This document shows positions 6,988 through 14,537 of a stretch of 16,379 nt of DNA, piece by piece. The translations under genes were made by a program, and so were the position numbers. This stretch comes from an uncultured Clostridia bacterium (GTDB taxonomy: Bacteria; Bacillota; Clostridia; TANB77; CAG-508). Location: contig CAOSZT010000010.1 of assembly GCA_948528155.1 (NCBI GenBank), positions 1-16,379 on the forward strand. Reading direction: 5' to 3'. The first letter of the stretch is position 1. Each line of letters opens with the position of its first letter. A model generated the notes under the pieces. It had not been told where the DNA came from and did not search any database. It saw nothing but the letters and a program-made list of their open reading frames with translations.

Positions 6988-9900
6988 TTAATGTATATTT
7001 CCTATTGTTGTATCAATGTCTTTAGTTGTTTTTTCAAAACTAATTGTTGTTTTATTATCTTTAGCATTATTAGTTACTTCAGCACCTTTTCCCTCTAGTC
7101 CAAATAATGCTAGATATTCTTTAACACTTTGTAATGTTTCTTTCTCTTTTTCGCTTAGTTCTTCATCTTCTTTTGGTACATCACCATTTTTCATGTTTAA
7201 AAGTACTTTTAACTCATCATCTGTAGAATCTATTGGAGTGTCTTTTAAATTAGTTGGTGCTTTTACTTCTGCAAAGAAAATTGCACTTACTTTTGCGTTT
7301 GCTGATTTTGTGATTTTTATATTTTTATTTCCATTCAAAGTATTTTCTGCTAAATCAACTGTTCCTGCTTTTGCAACTACATTTACATTTGCTGAAATAT
7401 TAACCTTATTAGCAGTATTTGAACGTAATGTTATAGTTTTTTCAGCAACATTTGAATTAATATTTATAGTTCCAGCTTGAACTGATGTATTATTTGCTAA
7501 TCCTACAAATGTAATTATTGCATTGTCTATAACTCCATTTATATTACTAAATGTTAATGTATTAATTACTGTATTAGCTGTAACATTTAATCCAGTAGCT
7601 ACTGCTATAATTTCTGTTTGTTGTTGTGTTGAAACTACTACTTTATTTATTATAACATTTGCTGCATTTGAATTTAATGTGTATTTTTTATTAGATTTTA
7701 CTACTTCAACACCAGTATTTAATTCAATATTGTTTGTTGATGTAATTCTACTAACATCATATATTGCTCCATTTCCACTTAATGAAATACTTTTAACTTT
7801 TCCACTTAATGTTTTAGCAAATTCATTACTTGTTACATTTAAAGTAATTTGATCCATACCTTTAACAGTGTCAAATTCTCTTTTACTTTCATTATCATTA
7901 AGTGTTAATGTAACAGTATTTTCTTGTATTGTAACATTATCGCCTTCTTCTAATGCTGCAACTATTGCACTATTTCTTACTAAATTAGTACCTTTAAAGT
8001 CTTCACCAGTATATACATATTCTGTACCATTTATAGCTATGTTATTACCATTTACTGCTACTTTTTTAGAATTAGCTTCTAATGCTTTTTCATAATCTTT
8101 TGTTACTGTTAAATTTACCATTGTTGGCATTGTTGCATATGTTCTTATAGTAGCTGAAAAATCTGATTTAACTTCTTCTGTTCCTTCTACTATTGTTACT
8201 AATCTGAAGGCATATTTTTTATTATTTTCTAGTCCTTCTATAACTACTGTTTTATCTTCTTTGTTTAATTGAACAGTTTTTGATGTTTTAACATATTTTA
8301 CATCTGTTCCATCTGTTTCGTTTACAGTATATACTTCTATTTTATTACTTACCATTCTTCCAACTATTTCTAATGGGTTTACATTTAATGTTATTGAATC
8401 ATTTGTTGTTTTCTTTGCATCTGTTGGTGCCATTAATACTGTGTCTACAATAAATACTTCATTTGATTTTGTTTCATTTGAAGATATTAGGGCTTTTTGA
8501 GTATCATTATCTGCAATTAGTTTAACTTTTGCAAAATAAACTGTATTTAGATCCTCAATATCTATTTCTATTTCTGCTTTTTCATTATTTACAACTGTTT
8601 CTGGTGACATCCAAACTTCAGTTTCAATTACTTCTTTTTCTTGTTGATCTTTTTCTAGTTTATATAATTGAATACTACATTCTTTAAAATCTTCTACTTT
8701 ATTTGGATTTGTCCAAGTTAATTTTGCTTTGCTATTTGCTTTATCTGTAATTTCTAATTTTAAATTAGTTACTTCTTTTAATTTTGAAACTGTAATTTCT
8801 TCTGATGTTACTATTTCTGAATCTGCTGTTGTTCCATTATTAGCTCCAGTAACTTTTACTGTTATTTTATATGTACCTTCTTCAGTAATTAATCTTTCTA
8901 CATCAAAAACACCTTTATCATTTACTCCTATAACTTCATTATTAGCTGAGATAACTTTTCCATCTTTTAATAAATTTACTATTGCATTTTTTCCTGTTCC
9001 TAAGTCCCAAGAAAATTCTGTTTCTCCTTTTTCTAAGTTTGGAACTGTAATTTCTTCTATGGCTTTTTCTTTTTCTGCATTATCAGTAGAAATAATTGCT
9101 TTTAATGGTGTAGTAACTCCTGGTATTGGTGATATACTTCCATTTGAATTTTCTAATACATATAATATAGTTGCTGGTAATTTTTCTTGTAAGTTATTAG
9201 CTATTTCATAATTTGTAATTTTATTTCCTGTAACATTTATTATATTTCCTGTTTTCATAATATCTTCTACTGTTGTAGTTGAACTCATATTTGTATCTAC
9301 TAAATAGTAAATTTTTGTTATGTCAGATTCTCCAAATGCTTCTAATGAAAAAGTTGCTTTTCTTGATGTTGTACGAACAGTTGATACATTTGTTGCCTCT
9401 GGAGCAATAGTATTTTTATTTACTTTAGCAGTACCAACTATTTCATCATTTACATTTTTTAAATATATTGTTATATTTCCATCTGCTAATATACTAACAG
9501 GATTATTATTTAATGTTTGACCAGAAGCTGCTTTAGTGATATTTTGATTTTCTACTATTATTTGAGATGTATATGGATTAATATTAGGTACATTTATTAC
9601 ATTAGATTTTATTCCATTACTATCTTCTGCAACTAATGTTAAACCTGTAACTTCAGTTTCACGTTGTGCTAATTTTATAACAATATTACTTTTTGTTTCA
9701 GTTATATTATTTATAATATTATTACCATTTACTTCTAATGTGAATTCATAATTATCAACTTCAGCCTTTGGTTCTACTTCAATAGCTTTTTCCATACCAA
9801 CATCATATTTTAAAATATGAGAAGCATCATCACCATCTACAACACCTTTGTTGTTTCCAGCATTTTTTACATCTGCAGCTAATTTTTCTATACTATCAAA

Positions 9901-10356
9901 TGTTCTTCCACCAACATCATATTTTAATATTTCAGAAGCATCATCACCATCTACTAAACCATCTTTGTTTACATCACCATATACAACAACTGTAACAGTT
10001 TCTCCTCCAGATATTGTGATTGTATCTCCTGTTTTTACCATTTCTTTTCTACTTACAGAATTTATGTTAGTTCCATTAAATGCTGTAATAGTTGAAATCT
10101 TATCACTATTAATAAGTTCATTAACAGTTACATAATCATCAGTAAAAGTTGTTTTGTCTTTTTGTACAACAACTGGTGCTACTGCTTTATTTTCCCCACT
10201 AATTAGACTTCTATATATTCCAAGTGGTCTAGTTGCATTTACTGTATCATCAACTTCTTTAGCTTGTGCTATTAAAGCATTTGCACTAAATACGTTTAAT
10301 GTTAATAAACCTGCAACTGCCATTGAAGATATTACTTTTATTTTTTTATTATTCAC
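6988..10356 (-). CDS. Large secreted dockerin-like surface protein with fibronectin-III-like and beta-solenoid-like regions
   Basis: A 1122-residue protein from a GTG start, with AGGGGG 7 nt upstream. Signal peptide about 1-32 (MAVAGLLTLNVFSANALIAQA). Residues 70-126 resemble the small beta module often placed before dockerins. A dockerin-like pair follows: loop 1 is canonical (D128, N130, D132, D136, D139 in GDVNKDGLVDGDD). Loop 2 keeps D174 and D177 but has A166 and K170 where ligands are expected. Both end in near-identical helices (GDDASEILKYDVG and GDDASHILKYDVG). Further on are beta-sandwich segments, two likely fibronectin-III domains (about 527-640 and 642-742) and an N/T/V-rich region (about 840-1025) with beta-solenoid-like periodicity. 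No enzyme motif and no anchor of its own are seen. It follows the cohesin-like gene by 24 bp, suggesting it is that protein's ligand. The N-proximal dockerin position is unusual. Exact role (adhesin, matrix or coat) is unknown. Confidence 0.85.
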   Translation of the reverse strand: MNNKKIKVISSMAVAGLLTLNVFSANALIAQAKEVDDTVNATRPLGIYRSLISGENKAVAPVVVQKDKTTFTDDYVTVNELINSDKISTITAFNGTNINSVSRKEMVKTGDTITISGGETVTVVVYGDVNKDGLVDGDDASEILKYDVGGRTFDSIEKLAADVKNAGNNKGVVDGDDASHILKYDVGMEKAIEVEPKAEVDNYEFTLEVNGNNIINNITETKSNIVIKLAQRETEVTGLTLVAEDSNGIKSNVINVPNINPYTSQIIVENQNITKAASGQTLNNNPVSILADGNITIYLKNVNDEIVGTAKVNKNTIAPEATNVSTVRTTSRKATFSLEAFGESDITKIYYLVDTNMSSTTTVEDIMKTGNIINVTGNKITNYEIANNLQEKLPATILYVLENSNGSISPIPGVTTPLKAIISTDNAEKEKAIEEITVPNLEKGETEFSWDLGTGKNAIVNLLKDGKVISANNEVIGVNDKGVFDVERLITEEGTYKITVKVTGANNGTTADSEIVTSEEITVSKLKEVTNLKLEITDKANSKAKLTWTNPNKVEDFKECSIQLYKLEKDQQEKEVIETEVWMSPETVVNNEKAEIEIDIEDLNTVYFAKVKLIADNDTQKALISSNETKSNEVFIVDTVLMAPTDAKKTTNDSITLNVNPLEIVGRMVSNKIEVYTVNETDGTDVKYVKTSKTVQLNKEDKTVVIEGLENNKKYAFRLVTIVEGTEEVKSDFSATIRTYATMPTMVNLTVTKDYEKALEANSKKVAVNGNNIAINGTEYVYTGEDFKGTNLVRNSAIVAALEEGDNVTIQENTVTLTLNDNESKREFDTVKGMDQITLNVTSNEFAKTLSGKVKSISLSGNGAIYDVSRITSTNNIELNTGVEVVKSNKKYTLNSNAANVIINKVVVSTQQQTEIIAVATGLNVTANTVINTLTFSNINGVIDNAIITFVGLANNTSVQAGTININSNVAEKTITLRSNTANKVNISANVNVVAKAGTVDLAENTLNGNKNIKITKSANAKVSAIFFAEVKAPTNLKDTPIDSTDDELKVLLNMKNGDVPKEDEELSEKEKETLQSVKEYLALFGLEGKGAEVTNNAKDNKTTISFEKTTKDIDTTIGNIH

Positions 10357-10380
10357 GATAATTCCCCCTAATTGAATATT

Positions 10381-11016
10381 TTATTTTACTATTTTTTTAA
10401 CTGATACTATTGCAACAATAGCCATTCCAACAACTACTAAAGAGATATATGGTACACCTGCTTGTGGTATTACTGTTGGTCTTTTTTCTTTTTTATCATC
10501 TGTTGTTGATGGTTTTTGTGTTTGTGTTTGGTCTCCTTTATTTTCTTCTTGACCTGGTTTTTGTGTTTCGTTTCCATTGTTATTATCTTCTGGTTTTGAT
10601 TCTTCTACAACTTTTACTGATACTGTAGCTGGGTCTATTGTTTCACTTGGGTTTAAGTTGCTAATTGTAAAGTTTGAAGCATCTGTTGTTTCTTTTGCAA
10701 TAAATGTAAATGTCATTTTTTGTACTGTTGCTGTTGTAGCAGCTGATGCTGTTACAGTTCCTGCTGTAGTTGCATTTTCTTGTACTAATGCACCATTTCC
10801 ACATGTTGCTGAATTTGCTACATATTCAAATTTACTTGCATCATATGATACTGTTGCACGAAGTTTTGTTGCTGGGTCTTTTAATTCTACTGTTACTGTA
10901 ACTTTTTCTCCTTTTTTAACTTCCTTAGTTGCACTTACTGTTGCTGCATTTACATTTGTTATAGCGATTGCTAATACTACTATTGTAGTAACTATTCCTA
11001 ATAATATTTTTTTCAT
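10381..11016 (-). CDS. Cohesin-like cell-wall-anchored protein with IPQAG sorting signal
   Basis: A 211-residue surface protein. Signal peptide 1-24 (cleavage near NVNA-ATVS). One beta-sandwich domain about 25-136 resembles type-I cohesins (KKGEKVTVTVELKD, then LRATVSYDASKFEYV, then VQKMTFTFIAKET). A hydrophilic E/N/Q/T/P linker spans about 138-180. The C-terminus is a sortase signal: IPQAG at 183-187, a hydrophobic segment at about 189-206 and a KKIVK tail. The ATG has AAGGAAGG upstream. The sortase gene lies 60 bp upstream in the operon and the dockerin-like protein gene 24 bp downstream. The layout recalls the single-cohesin anchoring scaffoldin ScaE of Ruminococcus flavefaciens. The anchor signal is clear; the cohesin call rests on fold-level resemblance, and another immunoglobulin-like adhesin domain is the main alternative. 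Confidence 0.85.
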   Translation of the reverse strand: MKKILLGIVTTIVVLAIAITNVNAATVSATKEVKKGEKVTVTVELKDPATKLRATVSYDASKFEYVANSATCGNGALVQENATTAGTVTASAATTATVQKMTFTFIAKETTDASNFTISNLNPSETIDPATVSVKVVEESKPEDNNNGNETQKPGQEENKGDQTQTQKPSTTDDKKEKRPTVIPQAGVPYISLVVVGMAIVAIVSVKKIVK

Positions 11017-11076
11017 TTTTATTACCTTCCTTTTTCTTAAATTATTTTACAGTTTTGTATCTTTTGTTTATGATAC

Positions 11077-11733
11077 TTAGACTTCTTTTGCTTTGCAAAT
11101 TAGTCTTGTTAATCCCCCTGGATTGCAAGTTATGAGTGTTACTTCTTTTTTACCATCTTCATTTTGATCTATACATTTTAAATCAGTTGGATTGCAGGTG
11201 TATATATCATAAATTTTATATGTAACTTTTGTTTGTTCTTGTTTATTCACAACATAGAAAGTATCTCCTTTTTCCATATCCTTTAGTCTTTTAAAAAACT
11301 GTGAATAATTATGACCTATTATGCAAAAATTACCTGCATGATTTATTCCATTAGGACCATAAAATTTAGTTACTGACAAGTTTAATGATATTTCATCTGT
11401 ACTTTCTAAAATAGAGTTTTTTACACCTATTTTATCAATTACTATTTCACCTATTACTGTATAGTTTCCTATCTTTTCTGGTAAATCACTCCCTATTGCA
11501 TTATCTTCTATTCCTATTGTGTCATTTGTTTGTATAACAGTATTCATAATATTTTCTTTCTCTTCTGTATCTGCTTGTACGTCTACATTTTTATTACCTC
11601 TATTTATGTATGAAATAATGATAATTACTAAAATAGCTATACTTATTATTGCTATTATAATTTTTTTCTTATTTAATTTTTTTTTCCTTTTTTCATATCG
11701 TTTTCCATAATGGTAGGGTACTGCTCGTTTCAC
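11077..11733 (-). CDS. Membrane-anchored sortase (cysteine transpeptidase)
   Basis: A 218-residue sortase. It has a very basic cytoplasmic N-terminus (1-24), one membrane anchor (about 25-43), a linker, and the catalytic beta-barrel from about residue 90. The triad is H141 (IIGHNY), C203 (LITCNPGG) and R210 (LTRLICKA). It cleaves a sorting signal on secreted proteins and joins them to the wall; the adjacent IPQAG protein is the expected substrate. The start is GTG: an in-frame TAA lies three codons upstream, so no earlier start is possible. The ribosome site GAGGAGGTGA is strong, but about 15 nt away, longer than usual. First gene of the operon, behind a palindrome-overlapped promoter. Sortase class was not settled; it looks closer to the D/E or other Gram-positive classes than to A. 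Confidence 0.93.
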   Translation of the reverse strand: MKRAVPYHYGKRYEKRKKKLNKKKIIIAIISIAILVIIIISYINRGNKNVDVQADTEEKENIMNTVIQTNDTIGIEDNAIGSDLPEKIGNYTVIGEIVIDKIGVKNSILESTDEISLNLSVTKFYGPNGINHAGNFCIIGHNYSQFFKRLKDMEKGDTFYVVNKQEQTKVTYKIYDIYTCNPTDLKCIDQNEDGKKEVTLITCNPGGLTRLICKAKEV

Positions 11734-11821
11734 TTTTTAAACAATCTTCACCTCCTCTAAATATTGATTAAATACTGTTTGTACTTTGATTTATGACACT
11801 CTTACTTTTTTGCCGGGGTCT

Positions 11822-11838
11822 TAACCTGTTTTAGGTTA
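11822..11838. promoter_or_regulatory. Operator 1: palindrome TAACCT-N5-AGGTTA
   Basis: TAACCT (11822-11827), 5-bp spacer, AGGTTA (11833-11838). Relative to the predicted start of the sortase operon near 11841 it covers about +3 to +19. Its core matches operator 2, and its centre is 30 bp away (about three helical turns), so bound dimers would sit on the same face of the DNA. Confidence 0.75.
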
Positions 11839-11847
11839 TTCGTACAC

Positions 11848-11876
11848 ATTTTAACCTAAATCAGGTTAAATGTCAA
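11848..11876 (-). promoter_or_regulatory. Sigma-A promoter of the sortase/cohesin/dockerin operon
   Basis: Minus-strand perfect -35 TTGACA (11871-11876), exactly 17 bp, then -10 TAAAAT (11848-11853, five of six matches). Start predicted near 11841, giving a leader of about 108 nt. The spacer is filled by operator 2, so a protein bound there would block RNA polymerase. Confidence 0.85.
11850..11870. promoter_or_regulatory. Operator 2: perfect palindrome in the promoter spacer
   Basis: TTTAACCT (11850-11857), AAATC, AGGTTTA-type right arm (AGGTTAAA, 11863-11870): an 8-bp perfect inverted repeat with a 5-bp spacer. It occupies the region between -35 and -10, a classical repressor position. The likely ligand is the XRE protein encoded divergently next to it. 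Confidence 0.8.
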
Positions 11877-12061
11877 TAAGAAATTTCAAATATTTTAAAA
11901 TTATTATAAATCCTTATATATCATACACTTGAGTTGATTTTACCAATTCTTACAAAGGCAAAACATACAAACTTCATATACATAATTTTTTAATATTTAA
12001 TTTTTGCAAAATTTTATCTAAAATACATATTTTTTATAAAATTTTGTAAACTAAAAATCAA

Positions 12062-12325
12062 ATGAAAAATTTTTATAAAGAAAAATATATAAAGGAGGTA
12101 ATTGCTATTTCTAATAATAATTATTCCAGGATTCGTGCATTAAGAGAAGATCATGACTTAACACAAAAAGCAATAATTCTTAATATGTCCCAAACTGGTT
12201 ATTCAAAATATGAAACTGGCGAAAATGATATACCAACCAAAATATTAATTGAATTAGCAAAATATTACAATACTTCTATAGATTATATACTAGGAATTAC
12301 AGATAAAATTGACCCTTATCCCTAA
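12062..12325 (+). CDS. Small XRE-family helix-turn-helix regulator
   Basis: Bounds are the full open frame (87 residues). A Cro/C1-type HTH domain covers about 22-80: YSRIRALREDHDLTQ, then MSQTGYSKYETGENDIP (turn and recognition helix), then LIELAKYYNTSIDYILGITD. It would bind DNA as a dimer, most likely the two AACCT-N5-AGGTT palindromes upstream. The ATG at 12062 has no ribosome site, whereas AAAGGAGGT at 12091-12099 lies inside the frame, 8 nt before an in-frame ATT at 12107. Family members usually begin right there (SNNNYSRIR), so translation probably starts at ATT, giving 72 residues. The gene is divergent from the sortase operon and alone before a terminator. It may also control itself, but no operator was seen close to its own start. 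Confidence 0.85.
   Translation: MKNFYKEKYIKEVIAISNNNYSRIRALREDHDLTQKAIILNMSQTGYSKYETGENDIPTKILIELAKYYNTSIDYILGITDKIDPYP
12091..12099 (+). promoter_or_regulatory. Ribosome binding site that decides the XRE start (ATT at 12107)
   Basis: AAAGGAGGT with its AGGAGG core at 12093-12098, followed after 8 nt by ATT TCT AAT. No ATG, GTG or TTG lies in frame at a usable distance; the nearby TTG at 12102 is in another frame. AUU initiation is known for infC, where it keeps translation low. Confidence 0.6.
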
Positions 12326-12425
12326 TTATAATGTTTCTATAAAATATAAAATAGTAAATATTTTGAGAATTAAAAAATGAATCATTTTATAAATTTTTAA
12401 TGTGAATAAATTTTCTAAGTTCAAA

Positions 12426-12455
12426 AAAAAAATAGCAAATCATTGCTATTTTTTT
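12426..12455. terminator. Bidirectional terminator between the XRE gene and clpX
   Basis: A 13-bp perfect stem (12426-12438 with 12443-12455) with loop ATCA; the A and T runs give a U tract in either direction. It serves the converging XRE (plus) and clpX (minus) genes. The preceding 100 bp (12326-12425) is AT-rich and holds nothing recognisable. Confidence 0.9.
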
Positions 12456-12480
12456 ATTTAGAAACTTTTTTATATATTAA

Positions 12481-13800
12481 TTATGCAGTCTCTCTATTTT
12501 TCTTGTTAGGCATATGTCTATTTTTATTAACTTTTGTTTCAATTTTCTTACTCTCATCAAAAATAATCTCTGGAGCTAATTTATTTAAAACTGTGTCTTT
12601 ATTAATTATACATTTAGAAATATTAGGAGTTGAAGGAATATCAAACATAATATCTCTCATAATATCTTCTATAATAGAACGAAGCCCTCTAGCACCTGTT
12701 TTTCTTTCAATAGCTTTATCAACAATAGCATCTAACGCCTCTTGACTAAATTCAAGTTCTACACTGTCCATTTCAAGTAGTTTCTGATATTGTTTTACTA
12801 AAGCATTTTTAGGCTCTGTGGCAATCTTAATTAGTGCTTGTTTATCTAAGTCTTTAAGTGTAGCAATAATAGGTAATCTACCTATAAACTCTGGTATAAG
12901 TCCATATTTAAGCAAATCTTGAGGTAACATCTCTTGAAAGGTTTCATATTTATTAATCTCTTTCTTATTCTCTATTTTAGTTCCAAAACCAATACTCTTT
13001 TTTCCAGTTCTATCCTTAATTATATTTTCCAAACCTTCAAAAGCACCACCACAAATAAATAAAATATTTTCAGTGTTAATTTGTATCATCTCTTGATTTG
13101 GGTGTTTTCTTCCACCTTGTGGTGGAACAGAGGCAATAGTTCCTTCAATTATCTTAAGTAAAGCTTGTTGAACACCTTCACCACTTACATCTCTAGTTAT
13201 AGATACATTTTCAGATTTTCTTGTAATTTTATCAATTTCATCAATATAGACTATACCTTTTTCAGCCTTTTGAACATCACCATCAGCTGCTTGAATAAGT
13301 TTTAGTAAAATATTTTCAACATCTTCTCCAACATAACCAGCTTCTGTAAGAGTGGTAGCATCAGCAATTGCAAAAGGTACATTTAAAATTTTAGCAAGTG
13401 TTCTGGCAAGTAATGTTTTACCACAACCAGTTGGACCTAATAGCAAAATATTACTTTTCTGAATTTCTACATCATCACTTTTGTCAATTTCTTTATGTGC
13501 AACTCTTTTATAATGATTATAAACTGCAACAGATAAAGATTTTTTGGCTTCATCTTGACCAATTACATAATCATTTAATATTTCCATTATCTCTTTTGGA
13601 CTAGGTATTTTATCTAAATCATTTAAAGTATAACCTACTTCTTCATTTTCATAACATTCAGCAGCAATTATACTAGTACATAAATCAACACACTCATCAC
13701 AAATGTATACACCTGGTCCTGCAACAACCTTTTTTACACTTTCTTGTGACTTTCCGCAAAATGAACACTTTACACTTTTGGGTACATCATTTCTAGCCAT
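12481..13800 (-). CDS. clpX: ATP-dependent Clp protease ATP-binding subunit ClpX
   Basis: The 439-residue AAA+ unfoldase is full length. It has the N-terminal zinc domain (C12, C15, C34, C37), Walker A GPTGCGKT (122-129), the pore loop GYVG (155-158), Walker B VYIDEID (184-190), the ClpP-docking loop IGF (270-272) and sensor-2 GAR (369-371). A hexamer unfolds tagged substrates and feeds them into ClpP. The ATG follows GAAAGGAAG. It lies 42 bp after clpP on the same strand, so the two are probably co-transcribed; the bidirectional terminator follows. Confidence 0.98.
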   Translation of the reverse strand: MARNDVPKSVKCSFCGKSQESVKKVVAGPGVYICDECVDLCTSIIAAECYENEEVGYTLNDLDKIPSPKEIMEILNDYVIGQDEAKKSLSVAVYNHYKRVAHKEIDKSDDVEIQKSNILLLGPTGCGKTLLARTLAKILNVPFAIADATTLTEAGYVGEDVENILLKLIQAADGDVQKAEKGIVYIDEIDKITRKSENVSITRDVSGEGVQQALLKIIEGTIASVPPQGGRKHPNQEMIQINTENILFICGGAFEGLENIIKDRTGKKSIGFGTKIENKKEINKYETFQEMLPQDLLKYGLIPEFIGRLPIIATLKDLDKQALIKIATEPKNALVKQYQKLLEMDSVELEFSQEALDAIVDKAIERKTGARGLRSIIEDIMRDIMFDIPSTPNISKCIINKDTVLNKLAPEIIFDESKKIETKVNKNRHMPNKKNRETA

Positions 13801-13842
13801 TTTCTTCTTCCTTTCAATTCCTTCTTAATTTATATTTTTACT

Positions 13843-14448
13843 TTACACTCTTTTATCCATAATTCCATCTATTAGCCCATATTTTAAAGCTTCTTCAGCA
13901 GTCATATAATGGTCTCTTTCTGTATCTTTTTCAATAGTTTCAATAGTTTGACCTGTTTTTTCACTTAATAATTTATTTAATTTAGCTCTAGTTCTAATCA
14001 TATGTTCAGCATGAATTTTAATTTCAGTAGTTTGACCTGAAATTCCTTGACCACCTATTAAAGGTTGATGTATTAATATTTCTGAATTTGGTGTTGCAAA
14101 TCTTTTTCCTTTTTCACCATTTGCTAAAAGTACTGCACCAAAACTTGCTGCTAAACCAACACAAATAGTAGAAATAGGACATTTTATATAATTCATTGTG
14201 TCTACAATACCCATACCATCAGTAATTGATCCACCTGGTGAATTTATATATAAAGAAATTTCTTTTTCTGGATCTTCTGACTCTAAGAATAATAATTGTG
14301 CAATTACCAAACTTGCAGATGTAGCATTTACATCTTCTCCTAAAAATATAATTCTGTCTTTTAATAATCTTGAGAAAATATCATAAGATCTTTCTCCTTT
14401 ACTTGTTTGTTCAACAACATATGGTACTAAACTATTTTTTTCTAACAT
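13843..14448 (-). CDS. clpP: ATP-dependent Clp protease proteolytic subunit ClpP
   Basis: A 201-residue serine peptidase of usual length with catalytic S102 (GLAASFGA), H127 (LIHQPL) and D175 (KDTERD). The residue after the catalytic Ser is Phe, where Met is usual. Fourteen subunits form the chamber that degrades substrates delivered by ClpX. The ATG has AGGAGG 7 nt upstream. It is between tig and clpX, a common bacterial order. I see no CIRCE or clear CtsR operator in the 89-bp gap to tig. Confidence 0.98.
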   Translation of the reverse strand: MLEKNSLVPYVVEQTSKGERSYDIFSRLLKDRIIFLGEDVNATSASLVIAQLLFLESEDPEKEISLYINSPGGSITDGMGIVDTMNYIKCPISTICVGLAASFGAVLLANGEKGKRFATPNSEILIHQPLIGGQGISGQTTEIKIHAEHMIRTRAKLNKLLSEKTGQTIETIEKDTERDHYMTAEEALKYGLIDGIMDKRV

Positions 14449-14537
14449 TTTTATTCCTCCTATTTTTCATAAAACTTACAAAAAGGTCAGTATGAATACA
14501 AAAAGACTTCACCCCAACCTTTCTATTTAAAACACTA

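Larger units (their letters stand above)
11734..12061. other. Divergent control region between the sortase operon and the XRE regulator gene
   Basis: This 328-bp gap holds the sortase-operon promoter, two AACCT-N5-AGGTT palindromes and an unusually GC-rich patch (GCCGGGG near 11812-11818) that would be in the sortase mRNA leader. The half nearer the XRE gene (about 11880-12061) is extremely AT-rich; I see no convincing promoter box pair, coding region or RNA element in it, although the XRE promoter must lie there. Confidence 0.7.
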
